A stretch of 64,000 bases of DNA from Otis tarda (lineage: Eukaryota; Chordata; Aves; Otidiformes; Otididae), in assembly GCA_026413225.1 (NCBI GenBank), contig CM048552.1, forward strand, positions 392,001 to 456,000. The letters are read 5' to 3'. The notes under the pieces were generated by a model. The model ran no database searches. It was not told the origin of the DNA and saw only the letters and a program-made list of their open reading frames with translations. Of this stretch, positions 48,780-59,600 are shown piece by piece. The stretch's first letter is position 1. Every line of letters begins with the position of its first letter. The position numbers and the translations under genes are program-made.

Positions 48780-49200
48780 CCCAGATGCCATCCAATATCA
48801 TTCCTCCATTCAGGTCTTTGACATTATTTATTGTTGCAACTATATGTTTGTGTTTCTTCAGCGCTCAGCTGGTATGACGGTGGCATATCCGTGGCAATCT
48901 TGATTGATTAAAATCATGCAAGCCAGATGTCATGGAGCAATATTAAACAATGCCTCTAAACCATGGCATCTAGTCCCTTCCCATGGTCCAGTAATTTTAC
49001 AATATAAAGAAAACGCCGATCAGTCTAGTAGAAGTCGTGCTTTTCCTGGTGATGCTGGGTTTAATAAAGCAGTCCATAACCGCTTTGGCTGATAGCTCAG
49101 TTTTGCTGTAGGCCACTGATTCTCTAAATGTGTCCTGACATTCACAGGTCATTGGCGTTGTTAAAGGCTTGGCTGATTAATTAAACAACCAGCTAACCTA
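48780..49200. promoter_or_regulatory. Candidate homeodomain-site-rich enhancer
   Basis: Unique lower-GC sequence contains TGATTGAT, the PBX-HOX composite consensus, at 48901-48908, a homeodomain core TAATTA at 49178-49183, and several other AT-rich homeodomain-like cores. It is neither transposon-derived nor coding as far as I can see. Enhancer status is inferred from texture and motifs only. Confidence 0.3.
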
Positions 49201-49267
49201 ACAAAACCCTCTTCCCTGCTTCAGATTGGCTCTTCGTGGTTACTGGTTAATCAATGGAAATTCATAC

Positions 49268-49288
49268 TTTTTTTTTTTTTTTTTTTTT
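49268..49288. repeat. T21 homopolymer
   Basis: An uninterrupted run of 21 T. No retroposed sequence or CR1 end adjoins it, so it looks like a simple homopolymer and not the tail of an inserted element. Confidence 0.95.
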
Positions 49289-50084
49289 CCCTACCCATCG
49301 TTTTACAAAATTGACTTCTGTGATGAGTGGCGAGCCATCAGAGCAAGTGTCCGGAGGCAGAATGCGCTGGGCAGCCGCGGATACTCAGGATGGGCAGCAG
49401 TGCGTGCTCGGGATGGGCAGCAACGTGCGCTCGGGTCGGGCCGTGCGCGGTGGAGGGTGTCGGGGGAAGAGAGCTTGGAGATGGAAATGGAAATGCACGC
49501 TTGGAGATGGTTCGAGTGGGGTCTGCCGGAGGGGAGAGAAGCCCAGACGCAAAATGGGTGTTTGTTAGAGTAGCAGTGCCTGCTTCAGGACAGGAAAGGC
49601 ATTTTCGTTCTCTTCCTTTAGTGACGTCTAGGTGTTCATTTTCCATGTGACGAGGTGGTGTACCGGCTGCAGGGGAAGCAGAGCCACGGCGGTGCCGCAG
49701 GTTGTCCTGGGCAGTGTGGAGGTGAGCACAGTGGCTCTGAGAGCTGCGCCGGTAGCGCTTGGAGGGGTCTAGGTGCTGAGCAGGTAGCGCTTTGCTAGGT
49801 CTCTCCAGCGCCTCTGGAGCGAGGCAGAGACGATGAGTGTGATGGTAGCATCTCAGATCACCTCCTTTTGGATAGCACACGTGCCTCTGCTACCACCTAG
49901 CTCTGCAGGGATTTCACCAAATTGTTGTCTTTTGGTCTAGCTCACATGCTGGTAGTGCTGAGTATTTTGAGCAAAATACTATCTATATTAGGTAGCTGGA
50001 ATTAAGGCACGTGTTTCAGGATGGACTTGTTGTAAATTATGGATGTTTGAAGCAGTGTAGGATGATTTGTGAAATGTTTTATTT

Positions 50085-50713
50085 AGAATCATAGAAACAC
50101 AGAATGGTTTGGATTTGAAGGAACCTTTAAAGGTCATCTAGCCCAAGCCCCCTGCAATGAGCAGGGACATCTTCCTCTAGATCATAAGGAAGATGTGGAC
50201 TTGTTGGAGAAGGTCCAGAGGAGGCCATGAAGATGCTGAGAGGGCTGGAGCAGCTCTGCTGTGAGGCCAGGCTGGGAGAGCTGGGGCTGCTCAGCCTGGA
50301 GCAGAGGAGGCTCCGGGGAGACCTGAGAGCGGCTCCCAGTGCCCAAAGGGGGCTGCAGGAAAGGTGGGGAGAGACTTCAGCAGGGCCTGGTGTGACAGGA
50401 CGAGGGGTGATGGTTTTAAAATGGAGGGAGGGAGATTCATATTGGATAAAAAGTAGTTCTTTACACTGAGGGTTGTAGAACACTGGCCCAGGTTGCCCAG
50501 AGAGGTGGTGGATGCCCCATCCCTGGAAACATTCCAGGCCAGGTTGGCCAGGGCTCTGAGCAACCTGATCCGGTTGGAGATGTCCCTGCTCCTGGCACGG
50601 GGGTTGGGCTGGGTGGGCTTTAACAGTCCCTTCCAACCCAAACCATTCAATGATTCTGTTCTGTGATTCTATAGATCAGGTTGCTCAAAGCCCCATCCAA
50701 CCTGACCTTGAAC
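50085..50713 (-). mobile_element. CR1 LINE fragment (antisense), split by another CR1
   Basis: The antisense CR1 3' end runs from agaatcatag (50085) through ggttt, aaggtcatctagcccaa and the cttcctctagatca segment (to 50184). It resumes at 50672 with tagatcaggttgctcaaagc and ccccatccaacctgacctt, ending near 50713. The two halves are contiguous parts of one CR1 copy, separated by the + strand CR1 at 50185-50671. Confidence 0.9.
50185..50671 (+). mobile_element. CR1 LINE 3' fragment inserted in older CR1
   Basis: A + strand CR1 copy covers the end of ORF2 and the 3' UTR. The frame includes LGELGLLSLEQRRLRGDL, close to the conserved LRELGLFSLEKRRLRGDL block of the CR1 reverse transcriptase C-terminus. 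It continues through gcccagagaggtggtggatg, cccttccaaccca and the terminal attcaatgattctgttctgtgattct. It is 5' truncated. TAGATCA flanks it on both sides (50178-50184 and 50672-50678), consistent with a 7-bp target duplication. Confidence 0.93.
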
Positions 50714-50714
50714 T

Positions 50715-51590
50715 TGATAACAAAAAAACTTGGAAATTAAGTAATGCATACTTGTAATGTTTTCTTTCTCTGCATTTGCTAATGTTCATACTTCTGTTGA
50801 AATCCTCCTTTTCCTTCTTAGTGATGGTGATGAAAGCTCTGCATCTTCTCCTTAGAGGGAGAAGTGTTCCAAGTGTTCATTTAATTGATGTCCTTGTTTT
50901 ACTTTGCATTAGACCAAAGCGAATGTATAGATAAGATTTTTCGTGGTTAGTGACCATTTTTTTCACGCCGAGAAGCCTTTCTTACCAGCAGGAAGCTATT
51001 AGTTGTATATGGTTGTCAGACCATTTTTAGTCCACTATCTTTCCCCAGATTCTTATTGCACAGACATGTTCAGTTGTTGTCTTTTTCTTCACTGGGTCGG
51101 TTTAGAGTTTTTCCTACTTTTTGTGCCTTTATGACCAAAGTAATTGCATCCTGCCTCAGGGTTTGTTTTCTGTGGGAAGCGTGATACACGTTTCCAGATA
51201 GACCCAAAGGAATCTGCAGTATTCAAATGCAGCAGCCTGCAAACTCTGCAGCCACTAATAGAAGAAAAATGCTAATTTTTTAAACTGGCTACCCTGTGGA
51301 AGTAAGGCTGTCAATACTGGCCCTCCTAACACTATTTAACTTACTATTAACTTCAGTTTATTTCGCAACTCGAAATTCCTTTGTACCGCGGAATTTTTAC
51401 TGAAAACGTGGTAATATTGTCAAGTTGTCCTGTGTGAACCTGGAGGCTGCAGTTGCCTGGGAACAGTCACGCTTTCGGGCTGCTGTTGGGAGGCTGCCAA
51501 GGCTCTGCATGTTGGACAAATACTGGCTGAATTGATCATCAGAGGAGTGGTTAATAAATTTGTCAACATTGTCATTATTTTGTTTTAATT
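50715..51590. other. AT-rich unique sequence
   Basis: Non-repetitive, lower-GC intron sequence with no open frame of note. It lies between the nested CR1 pair and the GC-rich island at 51592. It could contain a conserved element, but nothing specific is recognised. Confidence 0.45.
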
Positions 51591-51591
51591 A

Positions 51592-51945
51592 AAAGCCACG
51601 GAGTAGAGGAGCACGCCTGTTCCAGCGGCTCTTCTGGCTCGCCAGCTGGCGCTGCGGCAGGCCTGCCGGCTCACCTGGCCGGCGGGATGCTTCCTTCCGA
51701 GGGGGTGGGAAGGCGGCGGGGGGCGGCAGCCCCTTGACCGGGCAGCACGGCCAGAGGGGTTGTGTTGGGGCGCCTGCAGAGTCGGGACCCCGGCCACGAC
51801 AGCCCCTTGTCTGAGGCCTCAGCGATGGTGGGGAGGGGTGACGTGCCAGCCGCTGCACACCGCCCGGCCTGCGGGAGCGCGGTCCCGTCGAGCATCTGGA
51901 GCTCGGGGTAGAGCCGTGCAGGGAGGCAGTGAGACGGAGAAACAA
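51592..51945. promoter_or_regulatory. Isolated GC/CpG-rich island within AT-rich intron
   Basis: About 350 bp of GC-rich sequence with many CpGs begins abruptly after ttttaattaaaa and returns to AT-rich sequence after about 51980. Two short frames open within it but neither has splice support. It may be an intronic alternative promoter or enhancer, or an inserted segment of different origin. No TATA box is seen. Confidence 0.4.
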
Positions 51946-52904
51946 ACGGGATGAGCAGCGTGAGCGTTGGGGAAGTTGCACAAGGGAATGGATCAGCAGG
52001 TGAGTGCTGAAGTAAACTGATTTAACAAAACAAACCAGTCAGTAATGACGGAAGGAATTTTAAGTGTGGAGCAGATGAGTAGGTAGTAATAATGTGTGTT
52101 TTCACTCAAAACAGTTATTATATCAGGGAAAAGAGATTAGCAGAGCTGTTGAAGCCATCTTTAGTAAAAGCCTTGGTGTCAATGTAGAGAGCTGAAGACC
52201 AAAGAACTTTCATGTGGTATAGTAGTTATGCTGTTAGTGGAAAACAGGAAAATTTATCAGCTTGGAAATAACTTCTGGAGAGGTTTAACCATTGCATTTT
52301 CAGATGACCATGTCTCCCTAGTCTGTTTTAATTCTTTAGTAAGAGAGAATGCATACAAGAGAGCTGCCTGATGTGACTTACCAAAACTTCAGAACAGTTT
52401 GGTGGAAACGCTTCTGAAAGGGCTGTGGAAGTTACGTGTGGAGAGCAGGAGAGCTGCAACGTACTGAGTGCCAGGCAAGGAGACTGGCATGGGAAAGCAG
52501 GAACGAGTGACGGGTTCTTGTCTTCAGGAGAGTTTGGCCGGGTGCTGAGGGCAGGAGGGGGAACACCCACAGAACATTGATAATTTGGGGAGGAAGATAG
52601 CAAGCAGGCGGATGGGAGTGCAGTGACCCGGAGTCAGACCCGCAGCGACAGGCAGAGCTGTTGCTCTTGGAGGGGCAGGGACAAACCCCGGGGGGTGAGG
52701 TGGGGACGTGGGCACAGTGACACCTCGCCAGGGAGCCCTCCCAGCCTAGGTCAGCAGTTGGCTTAGGGGTCCCTGGGCCACAGTGGGTTACCTCATAGGC
52801 CCCAGTTGATGTATTTTCCAGGAAATGGCAGTGTTGTATTTTGAGTGCGTGTCAGCCCTTAGTGCTCGCACCAAGTGTAAGGAAAAATGACGCTGTGAGG
52901 AGCC

Positions 52905-53345
52905 AGTAGCTGTCAGCCTCACCTCAATCCCTGGAAGGTGACAGAGCAAATCCCCTTGGAAGCCCAGGCACACGAAGGTGACTGGGAATAGCCAGCGTGG
53001 ATTCACCAAGGTTAAATTGTACCCAGCCAACCCAATGGCTTTCTCCAATGGGGCGGCTGCTCTGAGCAAGCAGAGCACAAGAAAGGTTGTCTGCCCTGCT
53101 CCTGGGGAGGTTCAGTGCGGTCTCCTGTAGCATCCTTATCACAAAATATGACAGGGATGGTTTGGGCAGGTGGACGACGAGGGAGGTGGGCCACAAGGCT
53201 GGTTGGACCACCGGGCTCCGAGCATGGTGATGGGCCATGGGGAGTCCAGCTGCTGGCTGGTTACAAGCCCATTGCTCAGGGAGGGATACGGGGGCCAGTA
53301 CCGTTTGGTGTCTTCGTCAACTGCTGGGATAATGGAGGGAGATCC
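52905..53345 (+). mobile_element. CR1 LINE reverse transcriptase fragment, decayed
   Basis: The sequence tgtcagcctcacctcaatcc and ctggaaggtgacagagca matches the CR1 RT block VSLTSIPGKV(T/M)EQI. It continues through ggattcaccaagg (GFTKG), then decayed stretches, to ggttacaagcccat, ggggccagtaccgtt and cttcgtcaactgctgggataa (related to LGPVLFNIFINDLD). Several stops and frameshifts are present, and there is no CR1 3' end nearby. Confidence 0.68.
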
Positions 53346-55615
53346 CTGTCACCAGCCTTGGGAGCAGCCAGGGCTCGGCTGGGACAGGCCCTGCCCATGG
53401 GCTGCAGCAGCTCTGTGCACCCAGACAAGACGGGGTGACCAGCTTCCCCGAAACGGCCTGGGGGATCCTGGGGCCCCTCAGACCTGGAGGCGTCAGCGCC
53501 CTCAGGTGATGGAGGCCGAGCTCCTCCTGCCAGTGATGGCCCGAGGGCAGCCAGCGGGGTGAGGGCAGAGACGGCTGCCCTCCGCTCAGTGCTGGCGAGA
53601 CCTGTCGGGATACTGGGGCCAGACTGGGCTCACTGGTGCAGGACGGACATTGCAGTAGTGTGGTGGGTCCCATGGGGCCCTCGGGATGGTCTGGGCTGGA
53701 GCGTGGGAGCTGGAGGGAGAGGCTGAGCATGGGGTGTGCTCAGCCGCAGAGGAGGAGGCAAAGGGGAGACTGTTGCGGCCTGTGGCTGCCTGGCGGGGTG
53801 GGGAGAGCGGGCAGAACCAGGATCCTCTGAGGGAACGGGATGGGACGAGAGGCACGGGCTGCAGCCAGGGACACCCTCCCTCGTGGCAGAAAAAGCCCTT
53901 CACCGGAGGGAGATGGGACACTGACTGGGGCCCCGAGAGGCCGTGGGGCCTCTGGCCTTGGAGACGCTCAGCACTCGGCCGGCTGCGGCCCTGGGCAGGT
54001 GCCTGCTCCGAGCAGCCCAGCTTTGTGCAGGACCCTTCCCCTGGCCCGAGCCTGTGACGTGCCGGTGTGGAGCCCCGCACGGATCACGTGCTGGGTAGGA
54101 AGGAAATACCGGTTCTTTGTCCTACTTTGGTTCTCCTAGTTGAACTTAATCTCCTCCCGAATTTTGTTTGGAAAGAGACTTTATTGCTGGTGGGTAGGAG
54201 TTAGTGTAATTTAACAGGAACGATGCAGTTGTAACAAACAAGGTGTATGTGCAAAATCTTGCAGTCTTAAGAATGAAGAAAAAAAATGAGGCTGGTTGTT
54301 GAGACCTCGGGGCAGCGGGTGTGTAGGTTAATGTGAGACAGGAGAGGGCTGCAGCTTTGAGGAGAGCGGGGCAGTAAACTGTAACCCAGAGTTATTGCTG
54401 CAATTAGAGCCAGATCTGGGCAGGGTGCTCCGGCTGGGTTAAGCCAAACGCCTGCTGATGCGCACCACGCTGATTTGTGGTTCTGACTATGCAAGTGAAG
54501 GTACCTGGGAGACTAATTTGGAGTCGATTGCCGGAGCCCGGCGGCGTGCTGTTGAGCAGATCACTGCCAGTGTGCCTAATGAAGATGTCCTATCTGTCAC
54601 CTTGTCTTGTGGTGTTTGCGTTGGTTCCCAAGAGGATAATACCTGTTTATCTTTTCCGTGCCACTTTTGGTTTTGTCATATTCCTTCTCCGTCTTCTCTT
54701 TCCCAGACTGACGAGTCTTGTCTGTTTAGCTGAGCCTCATGCAGATGCCACTCCAGGCCATTGATATTTTCTCCCTTGTCTGCACCTTTTCCACTTCTGG
54801 TTTGACCTTTCTGGGAGGGGAGCCGGGACTACAGGTGGCCTTGAGCATGCAGGCATGCCAGGGGCTCACGCAGTGACGCGATGATGCTTTCTGTTTCTTC
54901 AGTCCCTGCTGTTCTGGTGGGCAGAGCGTTGCTGTGGTGGGGTCGCAGGACTGCCGGCCACAGCCGGGCAATAGCCAGCTCAGAGCTCATTAGCGCTTGA
55001 GGTGTGTGGTGTTGATCTGCTGCATGGCGTTTTACGTGTGTGGCGTTGATCTGCTGTACTCTTCAGCCGTTTGGCTCTGTGAGGTTCTGCTGGGACCTGC
55101 AGCCGGCTCTTGGTTTTGGTATGCCAGGCACCTTCGTTGTTGGCTCACAGCTCGCCTCCCCTTCCCAGCCCATCCCAGACCCGCGAGCAGCACTGGCGCT
55201 GGCACTGGCACGGATCCTGTGTCTCTGCCGTGCACGCTGCCCGGCTGCGCCTGCCCTCGGCAGTATGCCTCTGTGCGAGTGAGACCCTTCCCTCTCCGCC
55301 CCGGGCAGCAGAGCTATTCGGCTGCACAGCCGCGCTCTGGGGCCAAAGGCACCATAAGGATCATAAAGATCCATAAGGACCCAAACTTACATTAACCCCC
55401 CAGTTCTTTCATTAACAACCTGACCAATCTGTAAGATCTTTATGGGTGAGGTTGTTAGGATACATTAGAAATGACTGTTTTGCAGTATGCTGAGTATAAA
55501 AATACAGGAGCAGGAGGAAATACATTCCCTCTGCTGACAATTTTTTCATGTCGCTAAAAGCAGTAGTGGAGTTCTGAATAAAGCCATGAACATTGGTGTC
55601 ATTACTTAGAGCACA
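53346..55615. other. Intron sequence without gene
   Basis: GC-rich unique sequence to about 54100, then mixed. A small 34-bp-period duplication, gtgtgtgg(t/c)gttgatctgctg, occurs at 55002 and 55036. No exon is recognised. Confidence 0.5.
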
Positions 55616-55618
55616 AAG

Positions 55619-55800
55619 AAGCCGTACTGCGTCGAACCAGTGGTGTGTCCGGCCCAATCTCCGTCCCTCGCAGTGGCCGAAGGACGTGCTCTTCGGGGAA
55701 TGCACGAAGTCTGGCCGCTTTCTGCAGCTCGTTCCCCCCATGCTCCTGCCATTTCAACACCCGCTGTTTTAGGGTTGTTAGAGGCTGCATCCCCATCTTC
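55619..55800. mobile_element. Old interspersed repeat, family uncertain
   Basis: Segments such as gaaccagtggtgtgtccggc, ccaatctccgtccct, cgcagtggccgaagg and gttagaggctgcatccc follow in order a widespread sauropsid repeat whose consensus includes gtccatctagcccagtatcc and acagtggcca. Divergence is high. The family name is not assigned. Confidence 0.4.
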
Positions 55801-56170
55801 TAATTTATTTTTTATACACATGTAGAGCAAATTAGGCCTGGGCCCATCAAAATAAATTATCCTTTAATTCATGCAAATGCAGAGTTTTGCAGGTAACTCG
55901 GGACTAGTGCTGGATCTGTAAAACAAGGCGCTGTGTCCTGGAAAGGACCTGGGGTTTGGCTGTCTGGAGGGAACGGAGTGGTCAGAGGAAGCTGAACCCA
56001 AACTGCCACATGCTTTAGGGGAGAGCTAATGGGATGCCTGGAGATGGAAGCAAGGGGATGGTGAGTTGAGGTGAGGAAAATATTTTATAGCTGTATATGA
56101 CAGCTGGGAGACAGATGCTGGAATATTGCCTCTGGCTTTGATTCTGCACTTTAAAAACTGTATTTAAAAT

Positions 56171-56625
56171 TAAAGAGGGTGCTGAAAAGAGCAACAGAAA
56201 TTATTTGAGATCTGGAGAAAATGAACTACAATTTATGAACATCAGGCTCTCCTGCACCTTGAATGGGGCTGAGAGGTGACAGTGTTAAATGGGGGCTGCC
56301 GGTGTAGCACTGCAGAGCTGTTCGGTATCGCAGAGAAGGATGGAACAGGAAATACTGATTGTATTGGAAGCTTAAACAGTGGACATCGAATGAGAACTAA
56401 GACATATCTCTTTTCATTGAGGATGAGTGTTTGCTTATTAATTTGTCTGAGGAGCGTGGTTTCCATCACGTGATGTTTTGAAACTCACGTTGGATGCTTT
56501 TCAGGAAACTGTTAGCCAAATTCAAGTAATTCAGTTCATTATGGGAGTTACTGGTTGAAACTTGTGGGGCAGTGATACTTTGCTCAGACGAGATGATCCT
56601 ACAGGCCCTCTTGGCTTGGAATTTG
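56171..56625 (+). mobile_element. Ancient CR1 LINE 3' copy
   Basis: The order of segments matches an old CR1 subfamily shared widely among sauropsids: gggtgctgaaaagagcaaca, gaaattatttgagatctgga, then ggaaatactgatt, ggaagcttaaac, gaatgagaactaagacat and finally cagacgagatgatcct and caggccctcttggcttggaa. It is highly diverged, so insertion predates modern bird orders. There is no intact frame. Confidence 0.72.
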
Positions 56626-59600
56626 CTGAATTGGAGTGCATGCTGGATATGTGCTATGAAGGCATCTACAGTACGCTCTTTTCACTGGTTTTTGTCCATT
56701 CTCTAGGGGAACTTGACTTCATTTGCTCCTTTATACTGAAAAGTTCTGTATCTCTTTTGCACATGTTTGTTAGGACCTGTCCATCCAACTAGCATGCCTC
56801 AGTCTTGATGCTGAATGACCAGAAGATCTTATTCCCTTTTCTCCAGAAGCAGCTTTCTTCTATATGACTTTTTTTCAGCCCTAGATAGAGCTAAAGCTTC
56901 CCAGGTCCTCATTTTCCAACAGATCACAAGCTAGAGAGGTGGCTGTGATTGTGGTGTTGCAGTGAGCCAGGCAGGAAACATTCCCAGGTCTGGGAAGGTA
57001 CTAGTTATCTCTTTAACCTGTCTTGGGCTCGTTGGTGGTGTCAGCTTGATTTACAGGTCCAACACTTTTGCCTTTCCCTCTGTGCTGCCTTTTCTGCATG
57101 AAGAGTTCAGCAGTTGGATGAAACTGGCCGTCGATTTTGCTCTTCAGCAGCCCTTCCCATGCAGGTGGCTAATAATAAAGCTGTTGTAGCTCTGTGTAAG
57201 AGGGAGTTTTTGCCTGAACCAGTCACTTAGAGTTAATTAGGAGTGGAATCTCTTTAAACATCCATTGAAGCTGCATTTCTATCAGAGGCAGCTGCTGCTC
57301 TGAAAGCGCTGGCTGGTGGGACCAAAGGATGGGGCTGTCGCTGTCAGTGCTGCTGAAGAGCTGGGGTAAGGGAGCTCCTGGACTCCTGGTTTTTAAATGA
57401 AGTGACTGGGTGGCTTCTCGTCTCAGGCAGTGGATGCCAGGGGATGATACCACAGTCAGCAACATCCTTCCAGACTGCCTCTCAAGTAGCAACCATTTCT
57501 CGGGAAAACCCCTAGAGCCAAAATACTTTGTTATCTACAGGATGTAACTCTGCAAGCAGGGCTCGTGCTCCGGGAGCTTTCCTGCTGGGAGCTGAGAACC
57601 TCCCTCCTGCTCTTTATCTGGTTTCCTTTTGGTGGAGGCGGCTTCTCCCAGTGTGGCGTTCAGCACAGCGGATGACAGGGCCAGAGCTTTCCTCAGGAGG
57701 TGATCTAAGACCAGAAATTCCTGTTGTTTTGCCAGCATACGCAACTTGCTCTTTAAGCTGGTCCCAATTTGCCTTTCACCAGCATCCAGTGCACAAGAAG
57801 CTTGTGCTGGTTTCTCCTCTCCTCCACTAAAACGCAGAGTGGTGTTTGCTCTGCCCTGGTCCCTGCGGAGCCCAGCTCCTCCCCTGGACTGAGGTCCTGG
57901 AGGGAAACAAGCTGCCACGGCGATGTTCAACCTGCCCCACGGTCCCCAGCCGGGCACCGGCCGCGCATGGGGGCTGCTGCTGGCTCCCCAGCCTCTGCCT
58001 CGCAGGGCTGCTGGTGGGATTTTTGGGCAGGGCTGCCTCGTGGCTCTGATCCCTTCTCCCACTGGCGTGTGAGCGAGGCCGGGAGGATCCTGCGGGATTT
58101 CACATGCTGCCCCAGATCACGGGAAGAGCTGCTGCTGAAACTGCTGCTTAAGGGGATGGGTTATGAACAATTGGGAAGAAAAGAAGTGTAATTGGAGAAA
58201 ACCAAACAGAATCTTTTAAGGAAAAGTGGAAATGTTACCTGGCTAGTTTGTTTTATACACAGCGTCTGTTCCTGTAACTTCGTCCCAGTCCTGGTGTTAC
58301 AGGGAGCCGCTGCCTGCTCTGCGCGAGCGCCTGGCTCGGTGCTGCAGAGCGCTGCACGCTCCTCTGGGACGCTCTGCTCCGGCTCCAACTTCCGATGCGC
58401 GGCGTTTGTCCTGTGCAGACCGCGCTGTGCCTCTGGTCACCTTTGTCTCCTTGCCTGTTACCTTTTTCCTGTTTCTGTTGTTTCCTGAAAAGACAGGGCC
58501 ACCAGACCTGCCTGTGGTACCGGAGATCTGGGTGTGCTGCCAACTCACGAGGCTCACAGCAGCCCTTTCTGCATCGTGTCAGCCCGGAGCCCAGCCCGGG
58601 CCCTGCGTGGCGCTGCTGGTGAGCTCCCGTGTCAGGAAACCCTCCTGGTTAGCCTTCACCTTTGTTTATGATCTTCCTTGTCAGTGAGGGATCCAAATGA
58701 TTGCTTTCTTGCTTCTGACACTTTAGTTGATGGCAGCAAGGGACCTTTTTGGAAATGCATGTGGTATTGGTAAGCAGGCCAGCCTTGTTCTGGTGGGCAT
58801 AAATTTCCTCCAAGCTCTGCTTGTAGGTGTGAGGCATGACTCCACAGAAAATCCACACCGCAGATTTTTCAGCGGTGTAAATAATTGTCACAGCTCCTGT
58901 CCATGTTCCGGGGACAGAGGCCAGGCCTTTGGGCCCAGAGCGCGGCAGAATGGCGGAGCCTGTCCTGGGCGTGAGTGCCTCCTGTGCTCTCCTCCCACTC
59001 CCGGGAGGGTTTGCATGCTGCGGTGCGGAGCGCGGCCAGCGCCATGCGCGGGTGATCAGCGCTTGCTCCTGGGGAGCTTTTGTTCCTTCTCTGCGAGACC
59101 CTTTGCGTTGGCATCCGCTGTGACCGTGGCCAGCGAGGAGCCCATCCTGCAGTCGGTCCTCACGGCCAGAGCTCCGGGACTCCTCCTTGGATGACTCTCG
59201 TGCCTCGGTTGCTTGCCAGCCTCACCACTTTCCGCCAGGCTCCTGTCTCCCTCTGCGTCTGTTAGTTTTTATGATTCAGTACTGTTGTCACTTTGCATGT
59301 GGTGTGGCAGGATTGTGCTCTTTTCTGTTCCCATTCAGAGTCAACTCCCATTTTCTAAAGGAAATCTACTTTTGATAGATTCTTCTGCTCTGTTGCTTTG
59401 GCTGCTCCATCTTTCTGTAGGGGCCTCTTAGAGGCTGTTTTTTCATTTTTGCCGTACATTTTCTGAGAGCTTCTAATGTGATAGTATGAAATATACTCCC
59501 TGCTGCCTGCAAGCACATTACCTTTTCAGCTTCTTCTTTTAATTTCCTTTCGACTCTTTCTCATTTGTGTGCTCTTCGATGAAGAATTTTGGGCTTTTCT

